A stretch of 16,667 nt of DNA from an uncultured Porphyromonadaceae bacterium (lineage in GTDB: Bacteria; Bacteroidota; Bacteroidia; Bacteroidales; Muribaculaceae). The notes under the pieces were generated by a model, which made no database searches, was not told the origin of the DNA, and saw only the letters and a list, made by a program, of their open reading frames with translations. The position numbers and the translations under genes are program-made. Shown piece by piece: positions 1-6,845 of the stretch (positions are counted from its first letter, which is position 1; the number at the start of each line of letters is the position of its first letter). The stretch is taken from assembly GCA_900555165.1 (NCBI GenBank), contig USKE01000010.1, forward strand, positions 1-16,667, written 5' to 3'.

Positions 1-261
1 ACGGCGGTGGTACCCGTGGCGCTGACTCCGTTGTCATGGTGCTGGTTCGGACTGGCCAGGGTGCTTGAACGTGTCGTGACATCGGTTCTGCTTGCGGTGG
101 TCTATTATCTGGTGGTGACCCCCGTGGGACTGTTGCGCCAGCTCACGGCAAAAAAGGATGTCCGTGAACCTTCGGCATCGACCCTGCGCGACGCCGACCA
201 TCAGTATGGCCCCGCTGATTTCGACCGGCAGTTCATTGATTTCACTTGCAAAGGAAGATAG
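1..261 (+). CDS. SxtJ-like membrane protein, C-terminal part (5' end outside window)
   Basis: The reading frame is open from the first base and stops at 259-261, so this is the 3' end of a gene that begins upstream. A GTG at 7 is probably not the true start. The visible part has a hydrophobic stretch around residues 18-43, with a TPVGLLRQL motif at its end, then a polar tail that includes a PADFDRQF motif. This pattern (membrane helix, TP-G-L-R, short tail ending in a F-RQF-like motif) is what I know from SxtJ-family membrane proteins. The family is named after a saxitoxin-cluster gene and has no established biochemical role. The DUF5989 and carbamoyltransferase genes downstream match the usual SxtJ/SxtK/SxtI neighbourhood and support the call. 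Family assignment is from recognition, not a search. Confidence 0.7.
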   Translation, partial: TAVVPVALTPLSWCWFGLARVLERVVTSVLLAVVYYLVVTPVGLLRQLTAKKDVREPSASTLRDADHQYGPADFDRQFIDFTCKGR

Positions 262-284
262 TAATAGATGAATGACGCCCACCA

Positions 285-366
285 TGTAGGGATGCACCCT
301 GGTGCATCCTGAATATAATGAGTTATACCCTTGTAAAAGGTGGATGCACCGGGGTGCATCCCTACA
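285..366. repeat. REP-like palindromic element, GGATGCACC type
   Basis: Two near-perfect 25-base arms, 285-309 and 342-366, are inverted relative to each other across a 32-base spacer. Each arm is itself a palindrome: GGATGCACC, two bases, GGTGCATCC (290-309 and 342-361). The outer ends are TGTAGGG (285-291) and CCCTACA (360-366). The element sits between the SxtJ-like and DUF5989 genes, so transcripts across it could fold into a long cruciform or hairpin. The outer ends match those of the element at 5786-5884. This architecture resembles REP/BIME elements moved by RAYT transposases, but no transposase is in the window. A role as a transcript-stabilising or attenuating structure is possible. 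Confidence 0.75.
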
Positions 367-436
367 ATCTGACATAGGACAGTCAGAGTAAGTAAATAAT
401 CGATATTTATAGAATTATTAAACACAACAAGATATC

Positions 437-586
437 ATGGAGTTTCTGAAAGAATTTTTGCAGTTCCTCAAGGCTGAAAAGCGTTACTGGCTGATACCGC
501 TGGTGGCGATATTGCTGTTGTTAAGCGTTATAATCGTGGCGTCGCAGGGGAGTGCGCTGGCACCGTTCATTTACTCGATTTTCTGA
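437..586 (+). CDS. DUF5989 (SxtK-like) small membrane protein
   Basis: This is a 49-residue protein. An amphipathic, charged N-terminus (MEFLKEFLQFLKAEKRYW) is followed by one hydrophobic helix at about residues 19-34 and a conserved-looking end (QGSALAPFIYSIF). The length, the K-R-Y-W-L-P entry into the helix and the SALAPFIY ending fit the DUF5989/SxtK family, usually found beside SxtJ and a carbamoyltransferase. The ATG at 437 gives the full-length family form. The stop at 584-586 lies 5 bases before the ATG of the carbamoyltransferase, which implies one transcript and probably coupled translation. Function is unknown; a role as membrane partner or anchor for the carbamoyltransferase is inferred from gene order only. 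Confidence 0.85.
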   Translation: MEFLKEFLQFLKAEKRYWLIPLVAILLLLSVIIVASQGSALAPFIYSIF

Positions 587-591
587 CGGTC

Positions 592-2419
592 ATGACGGCT
601 ATTCTCGGTCTTTCGTTCGATTATCACGACAGCGCTGCCGCTCTGGTGGTAGACGGCGTTATCGCGGCAGCTGCGCAGGAGGAGCGGTTTACCCGACGCA
701 AGCATGACGCCGGTTTCCCGCGCCATGCCATCGCGAGCGTGCTCGATACTGCCGCCGTGGCGTCGGCCGATATCACATCAGTGGTGTTTTACGAGAAACC
801 GTTTACGAAGTTCGGCCGTCTGCTTGACACCTATCACCGGTTCGCCCCGCGCGGGTTGCGCAGTTTCCTGAAGGCGATGCCGGTGTGGTTGAAAGAGAAA
901 CTGCACACCCGCGAGCGCATAGCCCGCGAATTGCGAGCCATCGGAATCGACGCCCCGCTTTCATTCTCTGACCACCATCTGTCGCATGCCGCGAGCGCGT
1001 TTTTCCCGTCGCCGTTCAGCCGCGCGGCTATACTGACCCTCGACGGGGTGGGCGAGGAGGTCACCACGTCAATTGCCCTGGGCGAAGGAAACAGCATCCG
1101 TTTGCTGAAAACGATCTCGTTCCCCGACTCGTTGGGACTGTTCTATTCGGCGGTGACATATTACTGCGGGTTCCGCGTGAACAGCGGCGAATACAAGCTC
1201 ATGGGGCTGGCACCCTACGGCAACGCCGCCAATGCGGCCCGGCTTGAGGAGCTGTTGCGCCGCGAGGTAATCACAGTGTATGCCGACGGCTCGTTCCGGC
1301 TCAACCCCGACTATTTCAACTATTCCGTGGGGCTGTCAATGACGCGCGACCGCGCGTGGCAGCGTCTTACCGGAATCGCGCGCCGTCTACCCGAATCGGA
1401 GATTTCCCCCGCGCATATCGACCTCGCGCTTGCCGCGCAGCACATAACCGAAGATATTATACTGAAACTCGCGGCCACGGCACGTGAGCTTACCGGCGCC
1501 GACAATCTTGTGCTGGCCGGCGGAGTGGCGCTTAACTGTACTGCCAACGGCCGGTTGCAGCGCGCCGGGATGTTCCGGAATATATGGATGCAGCCCGCGG
1601 CCGGCGATGCCGGCGGTGCGCTCGGTGCCGCCCTTGCTCAATGGCATATAGCGATGGGGAACCCGCGTGTGGTGCCTGTCGGCGATGCAATGCAGGGGGC
1701 ATATCTGGGGCCGTCGTTCACCCGTGGCCAGGTGGTGCGTCAGCTCGGTGCTGACGCTGTGTATGAGGAGTTGTCAGACGGGGAGCTGTTCGCGACCGTG
1801 GCGCGTGAGATTGCGGCAGGCAAGATTGTCGGATGGTTTCAGGGACGCATGGAATTCGGCCCGCGGGCACTGGGCAACCGGTCGATTCTCGCCGACCCGG
1901 CCGACCCCGACATGCAGAGACGCCTGAATCTTGAGATAAAATACCGCGAGTCGTTCAGGCCGTTCGCGCCTGCTGTGCTTGAGGAGGATTGCCTTGAATT
2001 CTCCGAGCCGGTACATGCTCCGGACCGTTCCGGTGGCGCGGGCTATCTGCCGTGACACGGTGCCTGATGATTCAGCCGGTTACATGTACCGCCTTTATCA
2101 GCGCCGCAGTTCTTTGCCGGCAGTGACGCATGTCGACTATACGGCACGTGTGCAGACTGTGACGGCCGACGGGAATCCGCGTTTTCACGCATTGCTCAGC
2201 GCGTTCAAGACCATTACGGGGCGTGGAGTACTGATAAACACCAGTTTCAACGTGCGTGGCGAGCCGATTGTATGCACGCCGGCCGACGCATACCGGTGTT
2301 TCATGCACACCGGCATGGATGTGCTGGTAATCAATAATTTCGTGCTGTATAAGGAGGCACAGCCCGCGTCCGCCCGCAAGGATTCAGATGTCACGGCACG
2401 CCGGGCATTCACCGACTGA
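592..2419 (+). pseudogene. NodU/TobZ/SxtI-type carbamoyltransferase, interrupted by a +1 frameshift
   Basis: The family transfers a carbamoyl group from carbamoyl phosphate, through a carbamoyl-adenylate, to a hydroxyl on a sugar or small molecule. The first frame (592-2055) has the N-terminal Kae1-like domain: HDSAAAL near residue 12, DHHLSH metal-site motif at 127-132, GEYKLMGLAPYG at 199-210 and GGVALNC at 310-316. The YrdC-like C-terminal domain begins with GRMEFGPRALGNRSILADP (418-436). Homology is lost after F470 (codon 1999-2001). It resumes one base later as PSRYMLRTVPVAR from 2003, continuing through TPAVTHVD-like, ARVQTV and NTSFNVRGEPIVC motifs to a stop at 2417-2419. Removing one base, such as T2002, restores about 608 residues, a normal family length. 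The remainder shows no other damage, so the lesion is recent, a sequencing or assembly error, or less likely a recoding site. The acceptor cannot be read from sequence. Confidence 0.85.
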
Positions 2420-2447
2420 CGGTGTGCCGCGTGCAGCGGGTCATGGG

Positions 2448-2957
2448 TCATGCGTTTTTTGCGACGCAGTCAAGGAACATGGCGGCAAGGGCGTGCGAGG
2501 TTGAGCCGGCGGGGTGCACCATCGTGACCGCGCGGTCGGCTGACACCCATTCGGCGCCGTCGACCTCGCACGAAAGGCGCAGGGGCGTGTCGCCCTCGAC
2601 TTCGGCCAGGAATCCGATCATCAGCATCTCTTTTTTCGCGAACCACCATGTTCCGGCCGGCTCAAGGCGTGTCACGCGCTGGCCGGTCTCTTCCATAATC
2701 TCGCGTATGGCACACTCTTCGGCGGTCTCGCCGGGTGTCATGTACCCGCTGACGAGATTGCGGTACGTGGGGTGGATGTATAGCTGGCGCAATAGAAGTA
2801 CCTCGTTGCGCCGGTTGTGCACCAGGGCGATGATGGCGGTGGAGAACATGTCGAACCAGGGTCGGTCGCACCGGTCGCACCAAGGCACGGCTCCCTCGTC
2901 GCCAAGGACGCGCGAGCCGAGCTCTTGCCCGCATTCGGGGCAATATCTGAATCTCAT
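2448..2957 (-). CDS. NUDIX hydrolase with N-terminal zinc ribbon
   Basis: This is a 169-residue protein. The N-terminus is a zinc ribbon with C6-x2-C9 and C27-x2-C30. A NUDIX fold follows, with the box running from G71 to G92 (G-x5-E77-x7-R85-E86-I-x-E89-E90-x-G92). Those glutamates normally bind the metal that activates water for cleaving a nucleoside diphosphate linked to another group. The last box position, usually aliphatic, is Q93, a mild deviation. A zinc ribbon plus NUDIX box recalls NudC, but the protein is much shorter than NudC and lacks its extra N-terminal domain. The substrate is therefore open (NADH, ADP-ribose or a nucleotide sugar). It starts 30 bases after the butyrate kinase stop and probably shares that transcript; its 3' end converges on the carbamoyltransferase with a 28-base gap. 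Confidence 0.88.
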   Translation of the reverse strand: MRFRYCPECGQELGSRVLGDEGAVPWCDRCDRPWFDMFSTAIIALVHNRRNEVLLLRQLYIHPTYRNLVSGYMTPGETAEECAIREIMEETGQRVTRLEPAGTWWFAKKEMLMIGFLAEVEGDTPLRLSCEVDGAEWVSADRAVTMVHPAGSTSHALAAMFLDCVAKNA

Positions 2958-2987
2958 CTTTGTGTTTTCTTATGCCTCTTTACGCGC

Positions 2988-4115
2988 TCAAGCGTTGAGC
3001 GACGGCAGTGACGATACTTCGGTGGGCTGTGCCGCGGTATAAATGTTCACGGGGAGTTCGCCGCTGAGGGCGCCGAGGGCGTTCATGGCCAGTGCCTCAA
3101 GTTCATCCTCGCCGGGGAAAATCTCGATGGGTGCGATGTAGTCGATGAGCTTGATAAGCTCGCCGGTCACATATTTCGAGTAGGCTATGCCGCCGGTGAT
3201 CAGCACGGCGTCAACTTTGCCGCGGAAGGCGGGTGTAAGTGCGGCGATGGCTTTGGCAACCTGATATATCATGGCGTCGAGCACCTCTTTGGCGTGGGCG
3301 TCGCCCGCGGCGATACGCTCCTCGATCTCGATTACCGATACGGTGCCCAGGTGAGCTGCCAGACCGGCGCGGCCGCTGATACGTTTCTTAAGTTCCTCGC
3401 GGGTGTAGCGGCCTGAATAGCACAGGTCGATGAGGGCGCCCGAGGGGAGCGACCCCGCGCGTTCGGGCGAGAAGGGGCCTTCGCCGTCAAAGGCGTTGTT
3501 CACATCGATGCACTTTCCGCCTTTGTGGGCGCCCACAGAGATTCCGCCGCCGAGGTGGCAGATTATGAGGTCGAGATCCTTGTATTTGATTTTCCGCCCC
3601 TCTTTTTCAGAGAGCTGGCGGGCGTAGCGGCGCGCTATTGCGCGCTGGTTTAGGGCATGCCAGGTGGTGATGCGCGGCAACAGCGGCGAACCGGTGATGC
3701 GTGCGCGCTCGTCAATCTCGTCAACCACGCCGGGGTCGGCTATGAAGGCCGGGCAGTCGGGAATCTCCGAGGCCAACGACTGCGCGATCAGGCATCCGAG
3801 GTTGCATGCGTGGTCACGCAGGGCGTGCGAGGTGTCATAGACCATAGCGTCGTTTACCTCGTACACACCGCCGGGGATGGGTCTGAGCAGTCCGCCGCGG
3901 CCTATGATGGCGTCGAATTCGAAGGGTATGCCCGATGCGGCCAGTGCTTTCAGCACGAGGTCGCGGCGGTAGTCGAGCTGGTCGATTACACGCGGGAAAC
4001 GTGCCAGTTCCTCCACCGAGTGGCGGATGGTGTTGTGCATTACGGGCTGTGAATCCTCGAAGACAGCAATCTTGGTCGATGTGGACCCGGGATTTATGGC
4101 GAGTATTTTCTTCAT
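2988..4115 (-). CDS. buk: butyrate kinase
   Basis: This 375-residue cytoplasmic enzyme converts an acyl phosphate (butyryl-P, or isobutyryl/isovaleryl-P in some relatives) and ADP to the free acid and ATP. The acetokinase-family phosphate motif NPGSTSTKIAVFED starts at residue 8. The central LGGGISVGAHKGGKCIDVNN stretch and the following FDGEGPFSPERAGSLP are characteristic of butyrate kinase rather than acetate kinase. A second nucleotide-site glycine motif, VLITGGIAYSKY, lies near the C-terminus. The last 20 or so residues, after ALGALSGELPVNIY, extend slightly beyond the usual length of about 355. It follows ptb after 67 bases on the same strand, the classical ptb-buk order. Actual acyl-chain preference is not readable here; in Bacteroidales it may serve branched-chain acids. 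Confidence 0.95.
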   Translation of the reverse strand: MKKILAINPGSTSTKIAVFEDSQPVMHNTIRHSVEELARFPRVIDQLDYRRDLVLKALAASGIPFEFDAIIGRGGLLRPIPGGVYEVNDAMVYDTSHALRDHACNLGCLIAQSLASEIPDCPAFIADPGVVDEIDERARITGSPLLPRITTWHALNQRAIARRYARQLSEKEGRKIKYKDLDLIICHLGGGISVGAHKGGKCIDVNNAFDGEGPFSPERAGSLPSGALIDLCYSGRYTREELKKRISGRAGLAAHLGTVSVIEIEERIAAGDAHAKEVLDAMIYQVAKAIAALTPAFRGKVDAVLITGGIAYSKYVTGELIKLIDYIAPIEIFPGEDELEALAMNALGALSGELPVNIYTAAQPTEVSSLPSLNA

Positions 4116-4182
4116 GTGTTGTAGTCGTTAGTGTGGTGGGGAGAGTGGCCCGGCGTGTCGTGACCGGGATGTATGCGCAGGC

Positions 4183-5088
4183 TCAGACTGCGAGCACCGT
4201 AAGGCAGAGAGAGTAGTATTTCGAGAGCCCGGAGTCGCTGCGCGAGGGGAGCATCACCGGGGCTTTCGGACCGAGGAGCGTGCCGGCCATGTCGGCGTGT
4301 CCGAAGAACGAGATGGCCTTGTAGAAGGTGTTGGCCGACTCGATGTTGGGGAACTGCACCAGGTCGGCGTCGCCGCATACGGGAGATGCGATATGCTTTA
4401 TCTCGGCCGAATGGCGGTCGCAGGCGGTCTTTACATCCATCGGACCGGCCACTATGGCGTCGCCGAACTCCCCCTTGTCGGCCATCTCCACGATGGTCTG
4501 GTAATCTACCGAATTGGGGAATTTGGGATTTACCTTTTCGGTGAAGTGTATCAGCGCCACTTTGGGCCGGGAGATGCCGAAACGGCGGATTACGTCGAGG
4601 TCGAGCCTGAGCATCTTTATACGCTGGTCAAGCGTGGGGTAGGGTATCACCGCCACGTCTGCCATAAAGAGCAGTTTGTGGTAGTCGGGAATCTGTGCGG
4701 CCGTGATGTGGGTCAGCAGCTGCCCCTGGGGCATGATGCCGGTTTCTTTGTTGAGTATGGCGCGCAGAAGGTCGTCGGTGTTGACGATGCCTTTCATGAT
4801 GATGTCGGCGCGTCCGTCGCGCACCAGCTCAACGGCCTTTTTCGCGGCCTCGACCGGCTGTTTCACATCGATGGTCTCGATAAGCTCGGGAGCCTCGCAA
4901 CCGTTAATGAAACCTGCGTATTTCTCGCTGTCGCCGATCAGGATGAATGTAGCGAAACCGTCGCGCAGGGCGCGGTCGACGGCATATTGGGTTGCCTCGT
5001 CATCGGGGCAGATTACCGCCACGCGTTTCTTAGAGTCGAGAGATTTGAGATGATCGGTCAGTTCGGTGAAATTCCTGATAGGTTCCAT
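4183..5088 (-). CDS. ptb: phosphate butyryltransferase
   Basis: This 301-residue member of the Pta/Ptb phosphotransacylase family exchanges CoA of butyryl-CoA for phosphate, giving the substrate of Buk. The ATG at 5086-5088 gives MEPIRNFTELTDHLK and a normal family length. Visible family features are KRVAVICPDDEATQYAVDRAL, KGIVNTDDLLRAILNKETG, the HITAAQIP/KLLFMADVAVIPYP segment and the C-terminal GPMDVKTACDRHSAEIK and ADLVQFPNIESANTFYKA segments. These fit phosphate butyryltransferase better than phosphate acetyltransferase, and the adjacent buk confirms it. It is the first gene of a ptb-buk-NUDIX unit; the promoter must lie in the AT-rich region beyond 5088, where I cannot place a convincing -33/-7 pair. 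Confidence 0.94.
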   Translation of the reverse strand: MEPIRNFTELTDHLKSLDSKKRVAVICPDDEATQYAVDRALRDGFATFILIGDSEKYAGFINGCEAPELIETIDVKQPVEAAKKAVELVRDGRADIIMKGIVNTDDLLRAILNKETGIMPQGQLLTHITAAQIPDYHKLLFMADVAVIPYPTLDQRIKMLRLDLDVIRRFGISRPKVALIHFTEKVNPKFPNSVDYQTIVEMADKGEFGDAIVAGPMDVKTACDRHSAEIKHIASPVCGDADLVQFPNIESANTFYKAISFFGHADMAGTLLGPKAPVMLPSRSDSGLSKYYSLCLTVLAV

Positions 5089-5353
5089 GGTTTTAACGGT
5101 AGTTATGATGGCTCAACAGTAAGTCACGGTGCAAATATCGTAATTATTGCTGATATATGCGCTATATGTGCAAAGAAAAATGAGTTATTATTGCGCTGAA
5201 AATGGCCAAAATTTCTATGTTTTGAAAATGTGTTTTAAAAAATATAATGATAATTTGTCGCTGTATAGGCTCATTTTGTGAGGTAAAATTATCGGTTCGT
5301 ATAAGCTGTTGCACATTGGGTGTGCAAATGTGCAATTATTCTTACAATAAATC

Positions 5354-5491
5354 ATGGCTCCCGGATGCGTTGCCGGCGTACCTGCCGAAAAAATCGGCGA
5401 CACCATCACTGGCATCGCCGGGGAAATATTAAATCAGATGAAGAGAATTAATCAAAAGCACTTAATAATTTGTGGAAAGTGCCCGTCATAA
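5354..5491 (+). pseudogene. possible 3' remnant of a left-handed beta-helix acyltransferase
   Basis: An open frame of 45 residues starts at an ATG after an in-frame TAA at 5348. Its beginning, APGCVAGVPAEKIGD, resembles the loop at the end of serine, maltose or nodulation O-acetyltransferases (V-x-GVPA-x-x-IG). The first 75 or so bases are much richer in GC than their surroundings, as expected for a fragment of core-like coding sequence in decayed DNA. Nothing upstream in any frame continues the fold. The similarity is short and could be chance. Confidence 0.22.
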
Positions 5492-5785
5492 AACACTAAT
5501 TGCAATTATTGATAGATATTGTATGGATTATGTTTCTGATGTTGTTTATTTATTATGTCGCAAAGTTAACTGAAATTTTGTAAAAACAAAACTTTTTGTC
5601 AAATTATTTTAAAAAATAGTGGCATTTTTGATTTTGACAGCTAAAAACATCCATATGTAGCTTAAATGAGCCTTGTGACACTTGTCAAGCATATTGCATA
5701 AATTGCTTGCAAATGTACTAAGGTGTGTGATTCGCCCACATTCTCAGCGCCTCAACAGTGGGTGTGTAATAGTGTGGCTATATTC

Positions 5786-5884
5786 ATTGTAGGGCCGCTA
5801 TATGTAACGACCGCCACCTGATTAATTCAGCAATAGACTGAAATTCACTTGGTAATCGACCGCTACCGGTAGCGGCCCTACAAT
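5786..5884. repeat. REP-like inverted repeat, GGCCGCTA type
   Basis: The outer arms ATTGTAGGGCCGCTA (5786-5800) and TAGCGGCCCTACAAT (5870-5884) are perfect 15-base inverted repeats. Inside the right arm is a second perfect palindrome, CGCTACCGGTAGCG (5861-5874). CGACCGCCACC (5808-5818) is an imperfect direct repeat of CGACCGCTACC (5858-5868). The outer TGTAGGG/CCCTACA ends are the same as in the element at 285-366, although the inner palindrome differs. The layout fits a small non-autonomous REP/BIME-type element. Confidence 0.75.
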
Positions 5885-6160
5885 AGAATGATGATAATTA
5901 TGCGTCTAAATCGCTTATATATGCATATTGGTACACCCGCAATACCGGAGTTGATCGGTTTCTGGCATGTACTAAAAGGCTGGAGGGGGCAGTAGATAAT
6001 CTTGCCTGCGGGATCTTTGTCTACGGCGATGTAGAAGTTGCCTTTGACCGGGTGTGCAACTTTGATACCCTCGGGGTAAAATAGCGTGTCGGGGCTAATG
6101 TGCTTTTTGTGCCATCTGTGCCGACTTTTTAGATGCCGGTATTGTCGGTCATGGTGATGG
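5878..6160 (-). pseudogene. possible decayed coding remnant, unknown family
   Basis: On the minus strand, 5974-6111 encodes a protein-like run (LFYPEGIKVAHPVKGNFY, then IAVDKDPAGKIIYCPLQPF) that continues to a stop at 5878-5880 inside the REP-like element. Just upstream, a different minus-strand frame reads NAITMTDNTGI, a stop, then KVGTDGTKSTLAP. This suggests one former reading frame broken by a stop and a frameshift. The plus strand also has a 56-codon open frame without a start codon (6099-6269), so direction is not certain. I do not recognise the family. No start codon or intact domain can be assigned. Confidence 0.3.
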
Positions 6161-6296
6161 CGTTTTACTGACTGACAGAACCAGCCTGATAGACCTATTC
6201 GACAAATCGAACTTCAAAAATGTTAATTTCTTCTGCGGTTTCGGTGATCCAAATTTATTGAATTTCTAACCTCGTCAATTATTGGTCAAGAGTGGT

Positions 6297-6842
6297 TTAA
6301 TCTATATTCCAATATGCGTCAGGATCACCATCGAAAGCATCACTTATATCATCGGTTCGATAATCCTCTCTAAGTTGATCATAATATTCTGCGTCCATAA
6401 TGCGTCCCTGAGCATCGGTTCGGATGTTATAGGGGTACGGGGCAATATCTTGGAGGTCAAGCCACCGAGACTCCGCGTCTTTAGCTATTCTGATTTTTGT
6501 CTTTTGCTTTAGATGGAATTGCCATAACTCGGTGTATTCAACTGGGATAACCTCCTCTCCGGAAAGATTGATAATGCCCCAACGATACTTGCCAAAATTC
6601 TCACTTTTACCCACTGGGGCATTCCCAATCTTGACTCTTGCAAGTCCCATAAAGAATGGCTCTATCAGGTCGTACTTTCCAAAGGGTACTATTTCATCTC
6701 CCTGGTTATTCATGACTCCCCACTTCCCATCTTTATTTTCTATGACTAATACTTTGTCGAACTCATAGACATGGGATGCGTACTTCTTTATAGAAGTAAG
6801 ATTGGCGAATTTCTTGAGGTTCTGGAATATTGGATTGCCCAT
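6297..6842 (-). CDS. WG-repeat protein with conserved C-terminal tail
   Basis: This is a 181-residue protein with two recognisable WG repeats: KDGKWGVMNNQGDEIVPF (residues 37-54) and KYRWGIINLSGEEVIPVEY (85-103). WG repeats form small beta-units of uncertain function, probably ligand or protein binding, and are frequent in Bacteroidetes. No signal peptide is visible. The region after residue 120 is polar and leads into DAFDGDPDAYWNID at the very C-terminus. That tail is shared almost exactly with the 503-residue protein at 8888-10399, although their bodies differ. Its ATG lies 3 bases after the stop of the exonuclease III-like gene, so the two are surely co-transcribed. It is the last gene of the island transcript; no strong terminator is visible after it. 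Function is unknown. Confidence 0.85.
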   Translation of the reverse strand: MGNPIFQNLKKFANLTSIKKYASHVYEFDKVLVIENKDGKWGVMNNQGDEIVPFGKYDLIEPFFMGLARVKIGNAPVGKSENFGKYRWGIINLSGEEVIPVEYTELWQFHLKQKTKIRIAKDAESRWLDLQDIAPYPYNIRTDAQGRIMDAEYYDQLREDYRTDDISDAFDGDPDAYWNID

Positions 6843-6845
6843 AGT

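Larger units (their letters stand above)
5089..6296. other. 1.2-kb region with no intact gene
   Basis: No convincing full gene is present. The ptb-proximal part (5089-5340) and 5440-5720 are strongly AT-rich, and 5353-5430 and 5935-6240 are richer in GC. The region contains a REP-like inverted repeat (5786-5884), a possible acyltransferase-tail remnant (5354-5491), a possible decayed coding stretch on the minus strand (5878-6160) and three copies of a GCAAA-type motif (5131, 5560, 5709). It must also carry the ptb promoter. Overall it reads as a scar between the conserved ptb-buk unit and the accessory island. Confidence 0.6.

Noticed and set aside
285..366. CRISPR-like repeat array
   Set aside because: Only two inverted units with one spacer, no direct repeats and no cas genes in the window.
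1999..2005. Programmed +1 frameshift in the carbamoyltransferase
   Set aside because: No slippery codon followed by a stop or rare codon, no Shine-Dalgarno-like stimulator and no clear downstream structure; mutation or read error is simpler.
4297..5199. A 300-codon plus-strand open frame across ptb
   Set aside because: It is a shadow of the ptb gene in a GC-rich region; the minus-strand product matches a known enzyme in full.
6099..6269. A 56-codon plus-strand open frame ending CGFGDPNLLNF
   Set aside because: It has no start codon and competes with protein-like minus-strand frames over part of its length; too short to call.
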